From Bacillus sp. V3-13 (GTDB lineage: Bacteria; Bacillota; Bacilli; Bacillales; Cytobacillaceae): a stretch of 64,000 bases of DNA. The stretch covers positions 1-64,000 of the forward strand of contig NZ_PGUZ01000028.1 of assembly GCF_002860165.1 (NCBI RefSeq). The letters run 5' to 3'. Under the pieces are notes generated by a model. That model searched no databases and had not been told where the DNA came from. It saw only the letters and a program-made list of their open reading frames with translations. Positions 8,672 to 18,455 of the stretch are shown here, in pieces; the first letter of the stretch is position 1, and the number at the start of each line of letters is the position of its first letter. A program made the position numbers and the translations under genes.

Positions 8672-9022
8672 TTAAAATTCGATGAGACCCAAACTTATCT
8701 GCAAGGCTTCATCCACTTTTTCCATCATTTCGTCATCGAGATGTGTAATCTTATCGGTTAACCGCTGTTTATCAATAGTACGAATCTGTTCTAATAGGAT
8801 GACCGAGTCGCGTTCAAAACCATATCGTTTCGCATCAATTTCAACGTGAGTAGGCAACTTTGCTTTTTGAATTTGTGCTGTGATTGCGGCTACAATGACT
8901 GTCGGACTAAACCGATTCCCGATGTCGTTTTGGATGACTAACACTGGACGGACTCCACCTTGTTCTGAACCAACAACTGGGGATAGGTCCGCAAAATATA
9001 CGTCACCACGTTTGACAATCAA
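8672..9022 (-). CDS. ndoA: Type II toxin endoribonuclease EndoA (MazF family)
   Basis: Protein of 116 aa, the same size as B. subtilis NdoA/EndoA. It has the MazF/PemK fold with the N-terminal signature [20 protein letters not shown] and RPVLVIQND. It is a sequence-specific mRNA interferase (UACAU in B. subtilis) neutralised by the antitoxin encoded 4 nt upstream. In B. subtilis this pair lies between alr and rsbR, exactly as here, so it is part of the conserved chromosomal core and not a mobile addiction module. Confidence 0.96.
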   Translation of the reverse strand: MIVKRGDVYFADLSPVVGSEQGGVRPVLVIQNDIGNRFSPTVIVAAITAQIQKAKLPTHVEIDAKRYGFERDSVILLEQIRTIDKQRLTDKITHLDDEMMEKVDEALQISLGLIEF

Positions 9023-9026
9023 GGGA

Positions 9027-9308
9027 TTACCCTCCGCTTACTAGACGTTCAACTGTGTGTTCTGCCTCATATTCTGCCTGGAATGCTTCAGATGCAATCG
9101 TCAAATTAATTTTGGCCATTTCCATATAGCCCCGTCTCATTGATTCACGAATTTGTCTCTTTTTTCGCTCACGCAAATACATTTTCGTAGCTTGGTAAAT
9201 AAATTCGCTTCTGTTTACATTTTCTTGCTTAACAAATCCATCTAATTCGGTTAAAAGATGTTGCGGCAATTTTACCATGATTTCTGTTGTTGCGCCGGAT
9301 TCTGACAC
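9027..9308 (-). CDS. ndoAI: Antitoxin EndoAI (ribbon-helix-helix)
   Basis: Protein of 93 aa with an N-terminal ribbon-helix-helix domain ([19 protein letters not shown]) and a conserved C-terminal toxin-binding tail ending [10 protein letters not shown] chose GTG 9308 as start: it lies 9 nt after GGAGG, gives MSESGATTE (compare MSESSARTE in B. subtilis) and yields exactly the B. subtilis length of 93 aa. An in-frame ATG at 9314 would sit only 3 nt from the Shine-Dalgarno sequence. It binds and inhibits NdoA, with 4 nt between the two genes. Confidence 0.94.
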   Translation of the reverse strand: MSESGATTEIMVKLPQHLLTELDGFVKQENVNRSEFIYQATKMYLRERKKRQIRESMRRGYMEMAKINLTIASEAFQAEYEAEHTVERLVSGG

Positions 9309-9550
9309 AAACATACACCTCCACCATCGACTACACACCATTTTTAGTCTCTACTATTTCTAATATTATCACTATTCAAGGTCCATGCAAAGACTATTCA
9401 GCAATTCTTCTGTATTATCGTCCAAAAAAATCAACTTTTATGCATAAAAGCACACCGAATCCCTCCTTCCAGTGCAAAATAAGCAACTTAAAAGGTTTGT
9501 CATCGGTTATTTTTTTGCTTTTTAAAGGGATCGATCCCGCCACTCCTATA

Positions 9551-10720
9551 CTATGTCAGCAAAGCATTGTTTATGGCTAACATTTTTCCGTTTTGTTTAA
9601 ATATCCTCGGTACCCGGTTTGAAATCACGCAGAGAATTTCATAGTTGATCGTTTCGAGCTTGGAAGCAATCTCGTTTATGGAAATTGTTTCCGTTTTTTG
9701 CGAACCAATCAGGGTACACTTTGTTCCAGGCGGCACATAATCCGGCAGCTTGACCATGCATTGGTCCATACATATCCGCCCAACAATCGGCACCCTCCTG
9801 CCTTCCACCAGGACATCCTGGCCCTGAAGCTTTCGGATCCAGCCATCCGCATAACCGATCGGCAGCGTGCCGATCCATTCATCTTCTTCAGCTTCATATG
9901 TTGCACCATAGCTGACCTTTTCACCTTTACTGATTTTTTTAACATGGATAAGCCGCGAATATAATGAGAAAGCTTCCTTTAAAGAAATCGGCAGTTGAGG
10001 CTCAATTTCAAGCGACGGGGTTAACCCGTACATGGCGATGCCGACGCGCACAGCATTAAAATGAGCTTCCGGAAATCTCATCGATGCCGCACTGTTGCTG
10101 CTGTGGATATAGCGTGGACGGTTGTCCAGAACGCCAAGCAAATCATTGAAGCGTTCCAGCTGCTCCCTAAAATACGACAGGTCCAGCTCATCCGCTGTCG
10201 CAAAATGAGTATAAATACCTTCCATGCGAATTTGGCGGTTATTCGTGATCGCCGCTTCGAGTTTCTTAAGTTGATCCCTGGTGCCGACGCCAATTCTGTT
10301 CATCCCGGTATCCACTTTAACATGTACCGATACTTCCAAATCCGGTTTTAAAATGCCCGCAGCCTTGAGAAGCCACTCCTCTTGAAAAACAGTCAGGGTA
10401 AGATTTAACTCAGCTGCGACATTTATATCTTCCGGGCGGCTTGCACCGAGAATAAGGATCGGAGCTGTGATTCCTTTCCTCCTCAGTGCGATTGCTTCGT
10501 CCATAAAAGCGACAGCCAGCATCGATGCACCGGCGCGAAGGGCTGCTTCAGCGGTTTGAAAATCGCCATGTCCATAGGCGTTTGCCTTTACTACAGCAAT
10601 CATTTCCACCTCGTCAGGCAGCAAATTTTTTATTGATTTCAGATTATCTTCAATATTGTTTAAATCTATCTCAACCCAGGTATCCCGATAAAAACTTCCT
10701 TCATATTCCACCTGCTCCAC
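9551..10720 (-). CDS. alr: Alanine racemase
   Basis: Protein of 389 aa, PLP-dependent fold type III. The PLP lysine is K45 in VVKANAYGHG, and the C-terminal beta domain carries the RICMDQCMVKLP block and the catalytic tyrosine region KVSYGATY. It makes D-alanine for peptidoglycan and teichoic acids, and so fits with ddl and murF further on. It sits between the ydcC-like gene and ndoAI as in B. subtilis. The 209-bp gap to ndoAI has no clear terminator. Confidence 0.97.
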   Translation of the reverse strand: MEQVEYEGSFYRDTWVEIDLNNIEDNLKSIKNLLPDEVEMIAVVKANAYGHGDFQTAEAALRAGASMLAVAFMDEAIALRRKGITAPILILGASRPEDINVAAELNLTLTVFQEEWLLKAAGILKPDLEVSVHVKVDTGMNRIGVGTRDQLKKLEAAITNNRQIRMEGIYTHFATADELDLSYFREQLERFNDLLGVLDNRPRYIHSSNSAASMRFPEAHFNAVRVGIAMYGLTPSLEIEPQLPISLKEAFSLYSRLIHVKKISKGEKVSYGATYEAEEDEWIGTLPIGYADGWIRKLQGQDVLVEGRRVPIVGRICMDQCMVKLPDYVPPGTKCTLIGSQKTETISINEIASKLETINYEILCVISNRVPRIFKQNGKMLAINNALLT

Positions 10721-10917
10721 TTCCTCCTGAATCCGTTCAACGCTGTTTATTTATCTTTAAAAAGCTATATCCTTGATTATTATGCTCAAGCACCGCCGAT
10801 GTCAAATGAAGAAATTACTATCCAGCCCGGTTCGCGGGTCGCGTTCCGCTTCTCGCAAGGCTTTTTAACCTCCAATCAGATTCCTTGAGACTTTTAAAAA
10901 ACGCTCCAAATAGACAT

Positions 10918-10945
10918 AAAGCAGGCTCCCGGTCGGAGCCTGCTT
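10918..10945 (-). terminator. Strong hairpin after the ydcC-like gene (terminator-like)
   Basis: Perfect 11-bp inverted repeat AAGCAGGCTCC / GGAGCCTGCTT with a 5-nt loop, 13 nt past the stop codon. On the minus strand the following tract is TATGTCTATTT, which is U-poor, so termination may be inefficient. Confidence 0.6.
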
Positions 10946-10957
10946 GAAGCATTGTTA

Positions 10958-11971
10958 TTATTTGCTTACATTCCCTTGTACAGAACGGGCGATCATGACC
11001 ATTTCTTCTTTTGTTAAATCGTTGGAAGCGACCATATAGTCGACTCCCTGATGAGTCCATGTCACCATATTGTCAGCCAAAGCTCCAATCGTAAACCCCA
11101 GATCGACCGGATCACCATTCATTGTCGTGGCCGAGGCTGTTGACTTCACCACTTCCGCCTTTTCTTGCACAAACGTGAACGACTTTTCTCCATCATAAGT
11201 TAAAACGACCCGCTTTCCATCCGCAGTTGCAATTTCCTTTTCATCTTTCAAACTGGCCCCAGGAATCTCTGCTGTTGGGTACTTTACTGTAAATTCGATG
11301 TCGTTCAGGTTGGCCATCACTGGCACCTCCAATTGGGCACCGGTCATATTTTTCTTCATGTCAAAGTCGTTTTTATCAAAAGTGGCATCGAACTTTACAT
11401 TGGAAAACTCCACCGTTACTAATGCTTTCCGGTCAGGATCCATTACTTTGACACTGACAGGGGCCAAGTCTTTTTTGTTTAAGGTGATTTCTTGTAAAGG
11501 AAGCATCTTATTATTTTGGTACCGTGTCTTTGTTTCAAAGACATAACCGTCTTTCGTTGCTTTAAATTTTGCTTCATTGTCTTCAATTATGTCCGTAATT
11601 AATGATTCATATAAATAGGCCTGGCTGCTGTTTTGCGGCCATTCACTCTGGAAACGGAAGCTCTTGTTAAGAGCGGGAGTCAGGACAAATACTCCTTCTT
11701 CGTTTCGGAGAATCATCTGGCTTTGGTCCTTCTGGGCATTTTTTAGATTGACCCGGTAGAAATCAGGTTGTTTATGCCAAATTTGAACATCATACTCCTG
11801 CGGCTCCGTCCCCATTTGCAAGGTCATTTTTGCATCAGCCTTGTAGCCCTTCATTTCCTCAAGCTTGCCGTTCAGTTCCCGCACAACATCCTCCTGTGAT
11901 TTTGAACCGCATGCAGATAAAACGAAAATGACCATTAGCCCGGCGAGAAGCAGCAACCATTTCTTCTTCAT
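10958..11971 (-). CDS. ydcC: LolA/MucB-like lipoprotein (YdcC type)
   Basis: Protein of 337 aa with a lipoprotein signal peptide: charged start MKKKW, a hydrophobic stretch and lipobox VLSAC, so it should be anchored outside the membrane through the cysteine near residue 21. The rest is a LolA/LolB-like or MucB/RseB-like fold as in the sporulation-associated DUF4367/YdcC family. The repeated QIWHKQPDFYRV and VTVEFSNVKFDATFD patterns suggest long antiparallel sheet. B. subtilis ydcC is transcribed in the mother cell and sits between acpS and alr, as here. The molecular function is unknown. Confidence 0.85.
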   Translation of the reverse strand: MKKKWLLLLAGLMVIFVLSACGSKSQEDVVRELNGKLEEMKGYKADAKMTLQMGTEPQEYDVQIWHKQPDFYRVNLKNAQKDQSQMILRNEEGVFVLTPALNKSFRFQSEWPQNSSQAYLYESLITDIIEDNEAKFKATKDGYVFETKTRYQNNKMLPLQEITLNKKDLAPVSVKVMDPDRKALVTVEFSNVKFDATFDKNDFDMKKNMTGAQLEVPVMANLNDIEFTVKYPTAEIPGASLKDEKEIATADGKRVVLTYDGEKSFTFVQEKAEVVKSTASATTMNGDPVDLGFTIGALADNMVTWTHQGVDYMVASNDLTKEEMVMIARSVQGNVSK

Positions 11972-12031
11972 TTTTCCAACCCCTTTTGTCTCATTTCAAA
12001 CACGGTTTACGGAGAGTAAAAGGATGATCAG

Positions 12032-12096
12032 ACATTGGCGCCAGAAAGATTTCCCGATCTGTTGGAGTGATCCTTTAAAAGGGCTTACGCCAATGT
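12032..12096 (-). other. Inverted repeat in the leader between acpS and ydcC
   Basis: ACATTGGCG (12032-12040) and CGCCAATGT (12088-12096) form a perfect 9-bp inverted repeat enclosing about 47 nt that contains smaller self-complementary blocks. It lies about 60 nt upstream of the ydcC start on the transcribed strand. It has no U-tract, so it is not a simple terminator; it could be a structured leader. It matches no riboswitch class I know. Confidence 0.4.
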
Positions 12097-12190
12097 TCCC
12101 GCCTTTTTGCCTTGTCTCTCCCGTTGCACACTATGAATATATGAGACAACCTTAATGAATATGCCGGGCCGGATGACAAGCTTTTAGTTT

Positions 12191-12547
12191 TCACAAAATT
12201 TTTTCTAAGACAACCTGGGCTACCGCATATTGGCGGCTATGGGAAATCGACAAATGCGCGTTCGTTTGGAAAGGCTTAATGAAAAACGGCTTTCCTTTCT
12301 CATCAACAGCCACCTCGATATCCAAAAAGGACAGATCTTTTCCGATTCCGGTTCCTGCCGCTTTCGCAAAAGCCTCCTTGGCTGCAAATCTTCCTGCCAA
12401 ATATTCGATTCTTCTTTTAGAAGAAAGCCGTTCAAATTGCTTAATTTCGGCATTTGTCAAAACCCGCTCGATAAATTTCGGCTGGGAAGAGACGATTTCA
12501 GAGATCCGCTCCAGCTCGACAATATCCACTCCAATGCCTGAAATCAC
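12191..12547 (-). CDS. acpS: Holo-[acyl-carrier-protein] synthase
   Basis: Protein of 118 aa transferring 4'-phosphopantetheine from CoA to acyl carrier protein. Family motifs are GIGVDIVELERI at the N-terminus (magnesium-binding Asp) and AGRFAAKEAFAKAAGTGIG. I chose GTG 12547 because it lies 9 nt after AGAAGG and gives MISGIGVDI, aligning with the B. subtilis start; ATG codons at 12556 and 12553 are 0-3 nt from the Shine-Dalgarno sequence. It diverges from the rhomboid gene and precedes the ydcC-like gene on the same strand. Confidence 0.95.
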   Translation of the reverse strand: MISGIGVDIVELERISEIVSSQPKFIERVLTNAEIKQFERLSSKRRIEYLAGRFAAKEAFAKAAGTGIGKDLSFLDIEVAVDEKGKPFFIKPFQTNAHLSISHSRQYAVAQVVLEKIL

Positions 12548-12658
12548 ATTCATCATCCTTCTATTTCAAATTTTTATTGCATAAACAATAGTACAAATAA
12601 TGGTTTTCCTCTATCGTTCCGGGATAGAATGTATGTATATCAATTCGGGGGGTTAATT

Positions 12659-13372
12659 ATGTTTACGAGAACCGAAAGCTTTCGGGAGTTTATCCGATTT
12701 TACCCAGTTATCACCTTTATTCTCATTTTACATGCAGTACTGTATCTATTAACAGCTCTTCCTCTATTTCCCCGCATACTTTTATTTGAAAAATTGGCCG
12801 GAGTGAATCTGTTTATAGCTGAAGGACAATGGTGGCGCCTGTTTACACCTATGTTTATGCATGCCGGCTTTGCACACGTCCTTTTCAACAGCTTCTCCCT
12901 TGTATTATTTGGACCACCCCTCGAGCAAATGCTCGGCAAAATAAAGTTTATTCTTTTATACACGGTCAGCGGGATTCTTGCAAATATCGCCACCTTTATA
13001 TTGATGCCTTTAACATATACACATGTTGGATCAAGCGGGGCGATTTTCGGGCTCTTCGGCTTTTATCTGGCGATGATCACATTTAGAAGACATATGCTTT
13101 CCCAGCAAAACGCCCAAATTATTTTAACTATTTCTATCATCGGAATCGTAATGACGTTTTTCCAGCCAAATATCAATATAACCGCACATCTTTTCGGACT
13201 TATAGCTGGATTTTTAATCGGGGCTTTCTCTTATTCCGGCTCAAAAGATATTTACAAGCAAGTGAGAGGCAACAGTTCATGGAGGCCACCGGGGAACCGA
13301 AAATCTTTCTGGCAGATGCTCCTTTGGGGCAGCGTTGTCTTGCTCGCTATTCTCGGGCTGGTTAATCGGTAA
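12659..13372 (+). CDS. Rhomboid-family intramembrane serine protease (YdcA type)
   Basis: Protein of 237 aa with about six transmembrane segments. The catalytic serine is in GSSGAIFG (Ser126) and the catalytic histidine in TAHLFG (His177). The WWR and HAGFAHVLFNSFSL motifs of the L1 loop and TM2 are present. It cleaves substrates within the membrane; the substrate is unknown. Start ATG 12659 is chosen for its GGGGGG ribosome binding site 6 nt upstream. It is the only plus-strand gene in this block, divergent from acpS and convergent with ydbT. Confidence 0.93.
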   Translation: MFTRTESFREFIRFYPVITFILILHAVLYLLTALPLFPRILLFEKLAGVNLFIAEGQWWRLFTPMFMHAGFAHVLFNSFSLVLFGPPLEQMLGKIKFILLYTVSGILANIATFILMPLTYTHVGSSGAIFGLFGFYLAMITFRRHMLSQQNAQIILTISIIGIVMTFFQPNINITAHLFGLIAGFLIGAFSYSGSKDIYKQVRGNSSWRPPGNRKSFWQMLLWGSVVLLAILGLVNR

Positions 13373-13387
13373 GCTTCAACAAGGAGA

Positions 13388-13427
13388 AAAGCACCCCTGT
13401 ACGAGGTTTGACAGGGATGCTTTTATT
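13388..13427 (+). terminator. Terminator after the rhomboid gene
   Basis: AAAGCACCCCTGT and ACAGGGATGCTTTT form an imperfect stem around ACGAGGTTTG and end in TTTTATTT. Confidence 0.75.
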
Positions 13428-13448
13428 TGCGTCTGCCTTTGTCTACTT

Positions 13449-14888
13449 TCAATCTGTTCCGGAATACCATTTATATATTTGAATTGCATCGTGTTTTTCG
13501 ATGTCAACGACTTTTCCTCCGCCGGCACCGATTCCCGATATCACGAACGCTTCAACTGTTGCCAAGTCTTTTTTCTTTTGAAAATAGCTTTCTTGATTGC
13601 TTAAAGATTGGATTCTTGTTTTTTTCATATACACAGTATTTTTAACAAGCCCCCGGTATCTTAAGGCAAGCTGCTGATTCTCCAGATTCCATCCCGCATC
13701 TTTATACATTAACAATGACCAGATGGCTGCAGGAAAAAAGAGCAGCAGGGACAAATATCCCCAGGGATGGAAGAAGAAAGCCGGCACAACGGCGAATGGA
13801 AAAGCAATCAGCAATCCTCTCGTCACATATCTCGCTTTCGCCCTTTGCGGGGCCGGGACAAAGATTGCTTCAAGATGATAGTCGTTCAAAACATTTTGCA
13901 AAAGACCGGCGACCTTGTTTTTTCTAATGACCGGCAGCAATAAAACCTGCGATTCATCTCCTTTTTCGAATGATCCTCCGCCGCTTTCCAATGATACAGA
14001 AGCATAACCAAGTGACTGCCTGATCAGGTTCTCTCTAATTCTCACAGCCTGGATCCGCTTTAACGGAATCGTCGTCTGGCGCTTTTCCAAAAGGCCCCTT
14101 GAGATCACTAAATCATCGTTAATTCTTTTAACAGTAAAATCAGCATATTTAAACATCGTCCCAATTACGGCAAGCACCCAGGCAATGATAAACCCGATGA
14201 ATATGAGCGTGCTTACAAAGACAATTCCGCTTTGAATAAATCTTTCAAAGCCCGCGAACAAGCGCCGATAAGGAATGATTTCATCAAATTGAAAAAAGAA
14301 CGCAATCACGGCAGAAATGACTACCCCGACACCTCCGGAAGTAGAAGCAAGCAGGAGCAGTTCAGATGGAGTGATTTTATAAATGAGTTCTTCTTCCGTT
14401 TCATTCAGTTTGTCGACGGTGGTGCGGCGATTATTTTTCGCGGACATCAAAATCTGTTGAATGGCATCTGCTTCTGCCTTTGTAATCGCGGTTAAAACAG
14501 CCTCCGGTTCGTTCAAGCCCATTCCTCCCGCTGTTTCCACTTTTACTTTGACAAGCCCGAACGGACGATGGAAAATCCCTTCTGAATAATCAAGACTTTG
14601 AATTCGTTCAAAGGGAATATAGCGTTTTTTTCTAATGATGATTCCGTGTTCAATCCTCAATTCACCGTCTTCTACCCGGTAAGTAAACCTGAGCCAGGAA
14701 AGTACGCCCCCTGCCAAAACAAGCAGTACCGATCCAATTGAAATCAACCAGAAAACCAAATCAGCGTTTGTTCCATTTCCACCCAAGAAAACGAAAATGA
14801 TAAATGGAACGATCAATTCCTTCAGATTCCTGGAAAAATTATGAAGTGTTGAAATCGGGTGCAGGCGTTTCGCTTCAAACATCTTCAT
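13449..14888 (-). CDS. ydbT: bPH2-domain membrane protein (YdbT type)
   Basis: Protein of about 479 aa with paired transmembrane segments separating three bacterial PH domains (DUF304/bPH2). A repeated pattern is visible around GIIIRKKRYIPFERIQSLD, RGLLEKRQTTIPLKRIQAV and VKNTVYMKKTRIQSL. Its start overlaps the end of ydbS by 14 nt. ATG 14888 is preferred over an upstream start that would give a long overlap. The ydbS-ydbT pair is conserved in bacilli; reported phenotypes in B. subtilis involve resistance to amylolysin. The biochemical role is unknown. Confidence 0.85.
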   Translation of the reverse strand: MKMFEAKRLHPISTLHNFSRNLKELIVPFIIFVFLGGNGTNADLVFWLISIGSVLLVLAGGVLSWLRFTYRVEDGELRIEHGIIIRKKRYIPFERIQSLDYSEGIFHRPFGLVKVKVETAGGMGLNEPEAVLTAITKAEADAIQQILMSAKNNRRTTVDKLNETEEELIYKITPSELLLLASTSGGVGVVISAVIAFFFQFDEIIPYRRLFAGFERFIQSGIVFVSTLIFIGFIIAWVLAVIGTMFKYADFTVKRINDDLVISRGLLEKRQTTIPLKRIQAVRIRENLIRQSLGYASVSLESGGGSFEKGDESQVLLLPVIRKNKVAGLLQNVLNDYHLEAIFVPAPQRAKARYVTRGLLIAFPFAVVPAFFFHPWGYLSLLLFFPAAIWSLLMYKDAGWNLENQQLALRYRGLVKNTVYMKKTRIQSLSNQESYFQKKKDLATVEAFVISGIGAGGGKVVDIEKHDAIQIYKWYSGTD

Positions 14889-15354
14889 CCGCCACCCTTG
14901 CCAGTTTTGAAATAAAGAAACGAAGCTCTTCCGCTTCTCCAACATCGACGGCAGGAATTTCATGAACCGTCGCGGCAGTTGAAATCGCCACTGTCGCCAG
15001 ACCGTATTTTCTTAATAGGGGCCCCTGCCGGGTGTCGACATGCTGGACCCGAATCATCGGCACAAGCGTCCTCTTAATAATAAATATCCCTTGCCGGAGC
15101 TCAATCTCTTGCTCTCTAACCTCGTAGCGCCAACGCTTCCAGCGAAGGGAAGGAAACAAATAAATATTAAGATAGCTGTAACTGAGCATGACAATGACTG
15201 CTGCTCCAATAATCCAAATCGGCCAGGAAAAAATAAGCGATAAAATAATAAGAGCAACTCCAGCCAGGCTAACAAAAACAGACTGGATTGTACCTGAAAG
15301 TCTCCACACTTTCAACGCCTGTTCAGAAATTCTTGTTTGCGGTTCTAGTATCAC
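14875..15354 (-). CDS. ydbS: PH-domain membrane protein (YdbS type)
   Basis: Protein of 159 aa with two N-terminal transmembrane helices (about residues 20-75) and one bPH2 domain containing GIFIIKRTLVPMIRVQHVD, the same repeat type seen three times in the downstream ydbT product. It is co-transcribed and overlaps ydbT, so the two probably act as one membrane complex. Function is unknown beyond its pairing with YdbT. Confidence 0.88.
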   Translation of the reverse strand: MILEPQTRISEQALKVWRLSGTIQSVFVSLAGVALIILSLIFSWPIWIIGAAVIVMLSYSYLNIYLFPSLRWKRWRYEVREQEIELRQGIFIIKRTLVPMIRVQHVDTRQGPLLRKYGLATVAISTAATVHEIPAVDVGEAEELRFFISKLARVADEDV

Positions 15355-15576
15355 GGCAGTATCCTCCTGCGTTTTCCTTTTATATCCCCTTTAAGTATAC
15401 ATGAACAGAATACATTTAAAGAAGATGCTGTTATTATTACGCAGAAGCTATGTTAAAAGTTTTATTAAAAAAAACACCAAATTCTCACGTCATTCGAAAG
15501 CTTGCCTCATTAATCGAAAACAAGCGGAATCCCGAGTTTTTCACACAGGTAAGGGGTGTCATCAAGCGTGAATGCG

Positions 15577-15604
15577 AAAAAAAGAGAGCAAATGCTCTCT
15601 TTTT
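15577..15604 (-). terminator. Terminator of cshA
   Basis: On the minus strand AAAAGAGAGCA and TGCTCTCTTTT pair and are followed by more T residues. The upstream arm begins at the cshA stop codon. Confidence 0.85.
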
Positions 15605-17072
15605 AACGGTAACTTTTTGAATTGGTTGGCTGGCTGCTTCGCTTAGTGCCGGAACGCGGCTTATAAGGGGCTTTTCTTCGATTATTGGCATCATAACCCC
15701 TTTTATTATCATAGCCTCTGCCGCGGTCATTTGAACTGCGGTCTCTCCTCGGCGGGCGGGGAGCTTCTTCTGTCAGCTTAACTGGTGTCGTATCAGGTTC
15801 TTTCGTAATCATTTTCAATACAGCTGCTACAATAGTGGCAGCGTCCTGCTGTTCAAGCAATTGTTCCGCTGTTTGTTTATACGGCTGCAGGTTATTGTTT
15901 TCAATCGTTTGGAGAATTTTATCGACAGCAGCTTTCTGCTGGCCTTCAAACGCTTCATGTTGAGTTGGCGGCTTTAACAGTTCCATCCGCCGTTTTGTTG
16001 TTCTTTCGACAACTTTTAAATAATCTCTTTCACGGTAAGTAACAAATGTCATCGCCATTCCTGTTTTTCCAGCACGGCCGGTACGCCCAATCCGGTGGAC
16101 ATAACTTTCAGGATCCTGCGGAATGTCGAAATTATAGACATGAGTCACTCCAGAAATGTCCAGGCCGCGCGCGGCAACATCGGTGGCAACAAGAACATCG
16201 ATTGAACCCTCTTTAAATTTGCGCAATACAGAAATGCGTTTCGCCTGGCTCAGATCGCCATGGATTCCTTCCGCCATATAGCCGCGAAGATTCAATGCTT
16301 CGGCAAGCTCATCAACGCGCCTCTTTGTCCTTCCAAATACAATCGCCAATTCAGGAGATTGGATATCAAGAAGCCTTGTCAAAACGTCAAACTTTGTCTT
16401 CTCTTGCACTTCTACATAATACTGCTCGATTAAAGGTACCGTTACCTCTTTTGCTTTAACGCGGACAACTTGCGGATCCTTCATGAATTTTTCAGCCATT
16501 CTCTGGATTGGGGCTGGCATCGTTGCCGAGAAGAGAAGCGTTTGCCGCTCTGTTGGAATTTGGCCGAGAATTGCTTCAATATCATCAATAAAGCCCATGT
16601 TCAGCATTTCGTCCGCCTCATCAAGAATCGCCATTTTTACATGATTAAGCCGCAATGTTTTACGGTTAATATGGTCTAAAATCCGGCCTGGTGTACCTAC
16701 AATGATATGAGGGTTTTTCTTTAAGGCGCGGATTTGCCGGTTAATGTCCTGCCCGCCGTAAATCGCCAGTACGCGGGTTCTTTTCCCATAACCGATTTTA
16801 TATAGCTCCTCAGAAACCTGGATGGCAAGTTCACGAGTTGGTGCAATGATAATTCCCTGGATGACGTCCTGGTCTTTATCGATTTTTTCAACTAAAGGAA
16901 TTCCAAATGCAGCCGTTTTCCCGGTCCCTGTTTGGGCCTGGCCGATGATATCTTTGTTCTCAAGGCTCAACGGAATCGTCTGGGCTTGTATTGGTGTTGC
17001 TTCTTCAAATCCCATTTTCTGAACTGATTTCATTAATGCGGGGCTTAAACCTAAATCTTGAAACTTTGTCAA
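15603..17072 (-). CDS. cshA: DEAD-box ATP-dependent RNA helicase CshA
   Basis: Protein of 489 aa with all DEAD-box motifs: Q motif near [14 protein letters not shown], Walker A AQTGTGKT, Ia PTRELAIQ, motif II DEAD, motif III SAT, ARGLD, and motif [13 protein letters not shown] basic, low-complexity RGG-like tail rich in R, D, Y and N follows from about residue 425. CshA is the main cold-shock/degradosome helicase of bacilli, associated with RNase Y and ribosome biogenesis. The position next to ydbS/ydbT and murF is as in B. subtilis. Confidence 0.95.
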   Translation of the reverse strand: MTKFQDLGLSPALMKSVQKMGFEEATPIQAQTIPLSLENKDIIGQAQTGTGKTAAFGIPLVEKIDKDQDVIQGIIIAPTRELAIQVSEELYKIGYGKRTRVLAIYGGQDINRQIRALKKNPHIIVGTPGRILDHINRKTLRLNHVKMAILDEADEMLNMGFIDDIEAILGQIPTERQTLLFSATMPAPIQRMAEKFMKDPQVVRVKAKEVTVPLIEQYYVEVQEKTKFDVLTRLLDIQSPELAIVFGRTKRRVDELAEALNLRGYMAEGIHGDLSQAKRISVLRKFKEGSIDVLVATDVAARGLDISGVTHVYNFDIPQDPESYVHRIGRTGRAGKTGMAMTFVTYRERDYLKVVERTTKRRMELLKPPTQHEAFEGQQKAAVDKILQTIENNNLQPYKQTAEQLLEQQDAATIVAAVLKMITKEPDTTPVKLTEEAPRPPRRDRSSNDRGRGYDNKRGYDANNRRKAPYKPRSGTKRSSQPTNSKSYR

Positions 17073-17435
17073 TTTTCATTCTCCTTCTGTTCGCACAAAA
17101 ATTATAAAAGGTTTGCATCTTTTCGGAGGGGCTCCTATAGCCAAGATTGCAACCAAATCCGACTCTTCAGCTAAATTCCGCAACTAGCTGGAGCGCCTGC
17201 CAGAGTAATATGTGAAGTGATGGCTGGTCGCTTAAATCACGCATCCCAGCAAAACACAAACCTGTTCACGGTGTTTCGCAAAAAAAGACATTCTCCATCA
17301 GGAGCATGTCCGCTTGAAAAAGAAATTTCTCTCTTAGGCACTTTGATGTTAATCTTAGCATTTAACTGCACTAAATGCAATGATATCGCATGCCTCAGCA
17401 CAGGCTTCTTATTCATCATAGACAGTTAAATTTAA
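17073..17435. other. Intergenic spacer upstream of cshA, no gene supported
   Basis: About 363 bp between cshA and the esterase gene. Short open frames on both strands have no Shine-Dalgarno sequence or protein-like composition. The cshA promoter must be in the part near 17073-17200, but I cannot place it securely. Confidence 0.5.
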
Positions 17436-18143
17436 TCAGATTACAGCTGCTGGTTCGTCTGCTTTTAAAAATTGGAACACTTCTGAAAAGAGCTGCTCTT
17501 TTTCATCGCAATGGCAAATTAAATGACCCGAGTTGCTGACGTATTTAATATCTTTATGATTCGTTCCAATTTTATCATATAAGTATCTGGCGCTCTTAAC
17601 GGGGACAATTCCATCCGCTTCACCCTGGGCAATAAACGTTGGTATTTGGACTTGCTTAAGGAGAGGCCGTATGCTGGCAACCAGCCGCCGGAATTGAATC
17701 GTTGCCGATAGTGGCGTGCTGATAATTTTTTGCTTATACCTGAGAAACAACTCGTTTTCTGATAAGTTCCCCTTGACTGCATCCTTGACCATTATTCCTA
17801 TATCGGAAGCAAGCTGTTTCGGGTTCACATAGTAAGCTGCCGCACTGAGCAGGACCAGCTTGGCGACTGGATAATGAACGGCCAGGTAACTTGCAATAAT
17901 CCCGCCCATCGAAAAACCAATCACATAAACTTTATCACATTTCTTGAGCAGCATTTGCAATTCTTTTTCTGCATGTTCAATCCACTGCTTGTAATGAATA
18001 CCCTTCAAGCTAAGGGTTTCTCCATGTCCCGGCAAGGTCGGAATGGAGAATTCCCAATCCGTCCTCTCCTGCAAATAGTTAACCAACGGTTCAATTTCAA
18101 AGGGAGAGCCGGTAAAACCATGAATGCATAAGCAGCCAATCAT
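17436..18143 (-). CDS. Alpha/beta hydrolase, carboxylesterase type
   Basis: Protein of 235 aa of the monoglyceride lipase/carboxylesterase (EstA/YvaK-like) group. The oxyanion region HGFTGSP is at residues 8-14, the nucleophile elbow GFSMGG has Ser78, the acid is in GEADGIVP and the catalytic histidine is in NSGHLICH. No signal peptide, so cytoplasmic. I chose ATG 18143 because a longer frame back to 18266 has an unlikely N-terminus and GGGTGATC precedes 18143. The substrate is unknown; short-chain esters are the family norm. Confidence 0.85.
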   Translation of the reverse strand: MIGCLCIHGFTGSPFEIEPLVNYLQERTDWEFSIPTLPGHGETLSLKGIHYKQWIEHAEKELQMLLKKCDKVYVIGFSMGGIIASYLAVHYPVAKLVLLSAAAYYVNPKQLASDIGIMVKDAVKGNLSENELFLRYKQKIISTPLSATIQFRRLVASIRPLLKQVQIPTFIAQGEADGIVPVKSARYLYDKIGTNHKDIKYVSNSGHLICHCDEKEQLFSEVFQFLKADEPAAVI

Positions 18144-18402
18144 TTTGATCACCCGCCAGTACTTCAATAAAAGTTTCATATAAACATGACAGCCGAAAGA
18201 AGCCCTTCCCCCGGTCAAAAGCTTAAATTCGATAGGAAAGGATGATCCACTTTCTGACGATATCAAAACTCTTTCCCTATTCTTTACTCGTTTACACTTA
18301 TCATACTAAAGAAAAAGAAATATATCAGTTTTGAGCAATGAAATTTCACCAAACCTCTTCGCTGAAATGGACAGCCGGTTGCGGATGAGATCCGATAATA
18401 AT

Positions 18403-18434
18403 AAAAACCCGATTTCAATTCAACCGGGATTTTA
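18403..18434 (-). terminator. Terminator downstream of murF
   Basis: On the minus strand AAAATCCCGG and ATCGGGTTTTTATT form a bulged stem around TTGAATTGAA, ending in a T-rich tract. Apart from this hairpin and the small frame at 18456-18524, the 387-bp space between the esterase gene and murF shows nothing I can support. Confidence 0.65.
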
Positions 18435-18455
18435 TTCATGTTTAGCATATGGATT

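Noticed and set aside
10818-11060. 80-codon minus-strand frame overlapping the ydcC-like gene end
   Set aside because: Lies in another frame of the lipoprotein gene and through its terminator; no ribosome binding site.
17217-17429. 70-codon frame upstream of cshA
   Set aside because: No Shine-Dalgarno, no protein-like pattern, and an overlapping antisense frame of similar length.
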